From contig CAJUTE010000008.1 in the NCBI GenBank assembly GCA_910589555.1, positions 1-64,000 on the forward strand: a DNA stretch of 64,000 nt, in the 5' to 3' direction. This DNA is from an uncultured Muribaculum sp. GTDB lineage: Bacteria > Bacteroidota > Bacteroidia > Bacteroidales > Muribaculaceae. Positions 60,437 through 64,000 of this stretch are shown piece by piece; the first letter of the stretch is position 1, and every line of letters starts with the position of its first letter. Under the pieces are notes generated by a model. The model was not told the origin of the DNA and searched no databases. It was given only the letters and a program-made list of their open reading frames with translations. The translations under genes and the position numbers were made by a program.

Positions 60437-61918
60437 ATGAAAAAATTATATATCAAAGCGGTTTCCGCTTTGCTTCTTGGCGGTAGCATGGCAAGCTGCG
60501 GTGACGATTTCCTTGACACCAAGCTGTACGATGGTATTGACACTGATAGCGGACTTGTGAATGTCGACAATATCGGCTATGCGGTCAATGGTGCATATTA
60601 TAATCTCTATAATTATCGTTTCGCCGGAAACTTTGCTATCAATATCGGTGACATCGCATCGGATATCACATATTGGAATGGGTTGACCGGTCACTTTGAT
60701 GACATATATCGTTTCCACCCTCAGGAAACAAGTAATTATCTCTATTATATCTGGAACTACGGATATAAGGTTGCTGACAACAGCGCTCGTGTCATCAAAG
60801 CCGGCAATGAATTGTATGCGACCACGAATGAGGATGAGAAGCCTTCATTGGACTTATATCTCGCCGAAGCTTACTGCTTGCGTGCCTATTCTCATTTCAT
60901 TCTCGTAAATGTCTATGGACATCAATATAAGGTGAACGGACAGGATTTTGGCGCGAAGCCCGGTATTGTAATCATTGACGAGCCGGTGCCTGCTAACACT
61001 CAGGTAGCTCGTGCGACTGTAGCTGAAGCCTATACGCAGATTGTCTCCGACCTCAACAATGCCATCAGCCACTTCAAGGCGGCAGGAGGTGATCGTGGCG
61101 ATGTTGTCTATTTCAACCTTGCTGCGGCTTATGGTTTGCTTTCACGCGTGAACCTTTATATGGAGAATTGGCAGGGTGCTATCGACGCTGCTGACGATGC
61201 AATCGCAACTTTTGGTGTTACGTCATTGGTTTATGACGATGCAGCCTACAAGGCTCTTTACAACGGAGGCACCAGCAATGATGAATCAATGTTCTGTCTT
61301 GCGATAACTCCGTCTGATAACTGGAGTGCCAATTCAAGCGGTTACATCTGGTCGTCATACAACTATAGCCCGAGCCCTTATCTTCAGTCGCTTTACGGAC
61401 CTAATGACTGTCGTCTTGCTATTGAGACATGGGGAGGTTCTTCGACTCCACAGGCTCCGGTGTATGGCGGCGGCAAGCTCGCAGCATTTGCCTACGGAAA
61501 CCCCTCTTACGGTACTGAGTATATCATCAATGCTCCTGAAATGTTCTTGAATCAGGCTGAGGCTTATCTTAAGATTGCGACTCCCGATATCTCAAAGGCT
61601 CAAGATGCACTCCTCGTAGTGGCAAAACGTAACCGTGATATCACTTCCGTAGCTGATCTGCCTTCGGATGCTACCGGACTTATGGCATTCATTAAGGATG
61701 AGCGTGCGCGTGAACTCTTCCAGGAGGGTCATCGTCTTTATGATTTGCGTCGTTGGGATGTGATGGCTAATGTAGCAGCAACCGACGCTCCCAACATTGA
61801 CTACCTTGTTAAAAATTACAAGATCTCTGATCTCGTGTTCCCCATTCCTGTTGATGAAATTAATTCAGGATTCGGTGTAACACAGACTGAAGGATGGTCT
61901 GAGACATTGCCCCAGTAG
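60437..61918 (+). CDS. SusD/RagB-type surface lipoprotein
   Basis: A 493-aa lipoprotein (lipobox MASC at about 18-21) with the SusD fold: TPR-like helices (about 60-250) and the end IKDERARELFQEGHRLYDLRRW. It lies on the outer face as the lid of the SusC transporter and binds the ligand. It starts 27 bp after the SusC stop and is followed by a terminator. Confidence 0.94.
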   Translation: MKKLYIKAVSALLLGGSMASCGDDFLDTKLYDGIDTDSGLVNVDNIGYAVNGAYYNLYNYRFAGNFAINIGDIASDITYWNGLTGHFDDIYRFHPQETSNYLYYIWNYGYKVADNSARVIKAGNELYATTNEDEKPSLDLYLAEAYCLRAYSHFILVNVYGHQYKVNGQDFGAKPGIVIIDEPVPANTQVARATVAEAYTQIVSDLNNAISHFKAAGGDRGDVVYFNLAAAYGLLSRVNLYMENWQGAIDAADDAIATFGVTSLVYDDAAYKALYNGGTSNDESMFCLAITPSDNWSANSSGYIWSSYNYSPSPYLQSLYGPNDCRLAIETWGGSSTPQAPVYGGGKLAAFAYGNPSYGTEYIINAPEMFLNQAEAYLKIATPDISKAQDALLVVAKRNRDITSVADLPSDATGLMAFIKDERARELFQEGHRLYDLRRWDVMANVAATDAPNIDYLVKNYKISDLVFPIPVDEINSGFGVTQTEGWSETLPQ

Positions 61919-61943
61919 TTGATAAGCAGCTATCATATTATGT

Positions 61944-61977
61944 AATGGGTTGTGCCACTTGGCGCAGCCCATTTTTT
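61944..61977 (+). terminator. Terminator of the susC-susD operon
   Basis: A 12-bp stem (61944-61955 with 61962-61973, two G-U pairs) with a 6-nt loop is followed by a T run. It lies 25 bp after the susD stop. Confidence 0.9.
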
Positions 61978-62018
61978 ATGTCACCTCTCCGAGGTTCTGT
62001 GTGGTGTGTGCGTCCCCA

Positions 62019-62067
62019 CCCACGGCTCATGCCGTGGACTATTCGTTGTTAAGCCGCTATTGGCGGC
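62019..62067 (+). repeat. Composite palindromic repeat, left copy
   Basis: Palindrome A (CCACGGCTCATGCCGTGG, 62020-62037), the spacer CTATT plus 9 nt, and palindrome B (GCCGCTATTGGCGGC, 62053-62067). It is repeated in reverse orientation at 62246-62293. Confidence 0.85.
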
Positions 62068-62217
62068 TTTTTAAATTTGGAGAGAAACGCCAAATTAGGG
62101 CTTGCATATAATATGGTGTATTGCAGCTGATTTATGGATAATGGATATGGTTGGCGGATGTGATGTCATTGGTGAGTTTGTATGTGATTGAGGGCTGGAT
62201 GTGTAAATGTGGATGCC

Positions 62218-62238
62218 GCATCCGCGTAGAGCGGATGC
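62218..62238. repeat. Hairpin element inside the palindrome cluster
   Basis: An 8-bp stem, GCATCCGC with GCGGATGC around GTAGA. The intervening 62068-62217 has no gene. Confidence 0.75.
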
Positions 62239-62245
62239 GAAACTT

Positions 62246-62293
62246 GCCGCCAATAGCGGCAAAATATCAATAGACCACGGCGTGAGCCGTGGG
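62246..62293 (-). repeat. Composite palindromic repeat, right copy (inverted)
   Basis: The complement of the left copy: palindrome B (62246-62260), ATAG, and palindrome A (62275-62292). Identity within both palindromes is nearly complete. A further GCCGC/GCGGC hairpin lies at 62316-62328. Confidence 0.85.
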
Positions 62294-62345
62294 AAAATGG
62301 AACACCCCGATATGAGCCGCATAGCGGCGACATATCCCAGATGGA

Positions 62346-64000
62346 TTATTTCATGGCGCGGTAGATTGCCGACATTATCGCAGGGCGGATGTTGAGACGC
62401 GAGAAGGCGGCGTTTTCGCGCGACGGATTGATGCGGTTGCTGAGGAAAATGTAGAACAGGTCATTTTCGGGATCGATCCAGAAGCAGGTGCCGGTGAAGC
62501 CGATGTGACCGTAGGTCATTGCCGATGCTTCGGGCGCGGTAGGTGTCTTGGTGATGTCGATGATGTCGGGACCGTCAAAACCGAGACCGCGCCGCGAATT
62601 CTGGCTCTTGGTGGTTGTGAACAGGTCGACTGTTTCGGGCGACATTATATCCTTGCCTCCGTATGAGCCGCGGTTGAGCCACATCTGGCACAATTTGGCA
62701 AGGTCGTTGGCGTTGGAAAAAAGTCCGGCATTGCCCTGGACGCCTCCGGAAAAGGCGGCGAGCTCGTCATGGACATATCCCTTGACCGTCTGCTTGCGTA
62801 GAAACGGGTCCTTTTCGGTAGGCGCTATCTTGGCGGTGCTCCCTTTCAGCGATGGGTTGTAGCGGGTGCTTGTGGCACCGAGCTTTTTGAATATCTCCGA
62901 TTCCACATACTCGTCATGAGCCCTTCCGGTCATATTCTGCTCCATCTCCATGAGGAGAGCGAAATTCAAGTCAGAGTAATAATAGTTTTTGTTGGAGCGT
63001 CGGGAGGCGTTGTGAATCCGAGCCATTATCGTGTCATAGGCAGCTTCGCTCGCATATATCCCGTGGGCAATGGGGTGGGGGAAGTCAGCGCTTTTCGCCG
63101 TTGAGGTGATGTCGCGACGCAGCCGGGCGTTGCGGTTGGCATACAGGTTGCGTGCCACGCGGATAGTGTTTTCGCCACGCGGACGGCGAGTGGTCAACGC
63201 GCCCTTGAATGACGCTGAGTCGATGAGCAGGCGGTGCAGATTGAGTCCTGCGGGCATTCCGCTTTCATGCAGAAGCAGCTCACGCACGGTTATATCCTCT
63301 TTGCCGGCATCTTTCAGTTCGGGAATATATTTGTAAGCCGGGTCGTCGAGGTCAAACAATCCTTCATCGTAGGCGAGCATAAGCCCGGGAAGCATTCCCG
63401 CGGCTTTGCTGACCGAGGCGAGGTCATAGACAGTGGAATCGTTTACGCGGCGCGTTTTCTCGCGGTCGGTGTATCCGTAGCTGCGGTCAAACACTATGTC
63501 GCCACCCTTTGCCACAAGCACCTGGCATCCCGGAAATGCACCGGTGGTGAGACCCACCTTGACGAGCGAGTCGATCGTGACTGCCATCGATGGTCCTATC
63601 CCCTCGGCTTCGGGAGATGTGTAGCCCAGGCGTGTCTTGAGGATGCCTATGCAGCGTCCTGCTTCGGCTACTCCGGAGATGTTGACCGGCAGTATGCCGT
63701 TCACTCGTTGCCCTCCGAATATGCCTTGCGCGCAGTATTCCTGGGCGTAGCGGGTGTTTTCGCCCACAAGCATTATCGCCGACGATTTGACCGGCGCGAA
63801 CTTTGCCACTTTATACGGGTTCATGAAAAACGCGGTGACGAGGTTGGGGCACACGGCGAGTTTCTTAAGGTCGGCAACCGAAGCTGCGTTGTCGTTGTAG
63901 ACCCCCGCTATCACCACGTCGTGCTTCTTGATTTCCGCGATCTGGGCGGCTGTCAATGCTCCGGTAGTAGAGTAGGTGGTGACATGGATATATTTGCCGC
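62346..64000 (-). CDS. GH3-beta-lactamase fusion protein, C-terminal part (partial at window edge)
   Basis: At least 551 residues; the frame stays open to the window end, so the 5' part lies outside. The visible start (to about residue 140 of the ATG-less piece) is the C-terminal domain of GH3 glycosidases (DVVIAGVYNDNAASVADL, VGENTRYAQEYCAQGIFGGQRVNGILPV). The rest is a serine beta-lactamase-like hydrolase with SVSK (SxxK), YYYSDLNF and HIGFTG. Bacteroidetes carry such GH3-N-acetylglucosaminidase-beta-lactamase fusions, which may act on cell wall pieces. Exported location is expected. Confidence 0.85.
   Translation of the reverse strand, partial: GKYIHVTTYSTTGALTAAQIAEIKKHDVVIAGVYNDNAASVADLKKLAVCPNLVTAFFMNPYKVAKFAPVKSSAIMLVGENTRYAQEYCAQGIFGGQRVNGILPVNISGVAEAGRCIGILKTRLGYTSPEAEGIGPSMAVTIDSLVKVGLTTGAFPGCQVLVAKGGDIVFDRSYGYTDREKTRRVNDSTVYDLASVSKAAGMLPGLMLAYDEGLFDLDDPAYKYIPELKDAGKEDITVRELLLHESGMPAGLNLHRLLIDSASFKGALTTRRPRGENTIRVARNLYANRNARLRRDITSTAKSADFPHPIAHGIYASEAAYDTIMARIHNASRRSNKNYYYSDLNFALLMEMEQNMTGRAHDEYVESEIFKKLGATSTRYNPSLKGSTAKIAPTEKDPFLRKQTVKGYVHDELAAFSGGVQGNAGLFSNANDLAKLCQMWLNRGSYGGKDIMSPETVDLFTTTKSQNSRRGLGFDGPDIIDITKTPTAPEASAMTYGHIGFTGTCFWIDPENDLFYIFLSNRINPSRENAAFSRLNIRPAIMSAIYRAMK

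Noticed and set aside
1..64000. tRNA or rRNA genes
   Set aside because: No cloverleaf or rRNA core was seen in any gap on either strand by eye; a tRNAscan-SE run would settle it.

Overview
The window looks like a chromosomal segment from a gut Bacteroidales bacterium, most likely of the Muribaculaceae (S24-7) type; the family is an inference, the order is well supported. Signs of this are the many TTTG-(about 19 nt)-TAnnTTTG promoters typical of the Bacteroidetes housekeeping sigma factor, the general lack of Shine-Dalgarno sequences, a SusC/SusD pair, an Mfa-type fimbrial operon, GldH, the two-protein thiamine uptake system OMP-PnuT, and an N-succinylornithine carbamoyltransferase. No rRNA, tRNA, prophage, insertion sequence or CRISPR array was seen.

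Layout. 1-16.6 kb is mostly core: a TPR protein; a coiled-coil protein, ZapA, a structured RNA, RNase Y, RicT, GldH, an M24 peptidase and the CCA-adding enzyme on the + strand; then RecQ, RecJ, an MscS channel, a clostripain-like lipoprotein, cardiolipin synthase and rpsF-rpsR-rplI on the - strand. 16.9-20.2 kb holds a TPP riboswitch controlling a TonB receptor and PnuT, with a Fur-family regulator converging on them. 20.2-21.0 kb has no convincing protein gene but is densely structured, with a promoter at one end and a terminator at the other; I consider it a candidate large non-coding RNA. 21.0-27.5 kb is a metabolic block (tkt, sugar MFS transporter, yggS, DUF4494, focA-like, argF'). 27.6-32.7 kb holds a flippase and the rfbACDB dTDP-rhamnose operon. 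32.8-35.9 kb carries an AlkD-like protein and a duplicated leucine-rich surface protein.

36.0-48.6 kb is a seven-gene Mfa/Fim-type fimbrial operon read on the - strand: DUF3575, DUF3868/OmpA-like, major fimbrillin, anchor, accessory fimbrillin and two very large tip-like lipoproteins ending in starch-binding-like modules. Two promoters and a run of 11 G lie upstream, which suggests phase-variable expression. 48.7-55.5 kb has an NhaC antiporter and a two-gene glycosidase unit (a GH140 apiosidase-like enzyme and a GH78-sialidase-like fusion), a combination that fits side chains of the pectin rhamnogalacturonan II. 55.6-64.0 kb carries gdhA, a SusC/SusD pair, a cluster of inverted palindromic repeats and the 3' part of a GH3-beta-lactamase fusion that runs off the window.

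Two families of degenerate short tandem repeats, one of 9 nt and one of 7 nt, recur in five intergenic gaps; the two types sit side by side in two of them. Start sites were moved inward from the longest reading frame where a signal peptide, a family-typical N-terminus or a better ATG favoured it; each case is noted.
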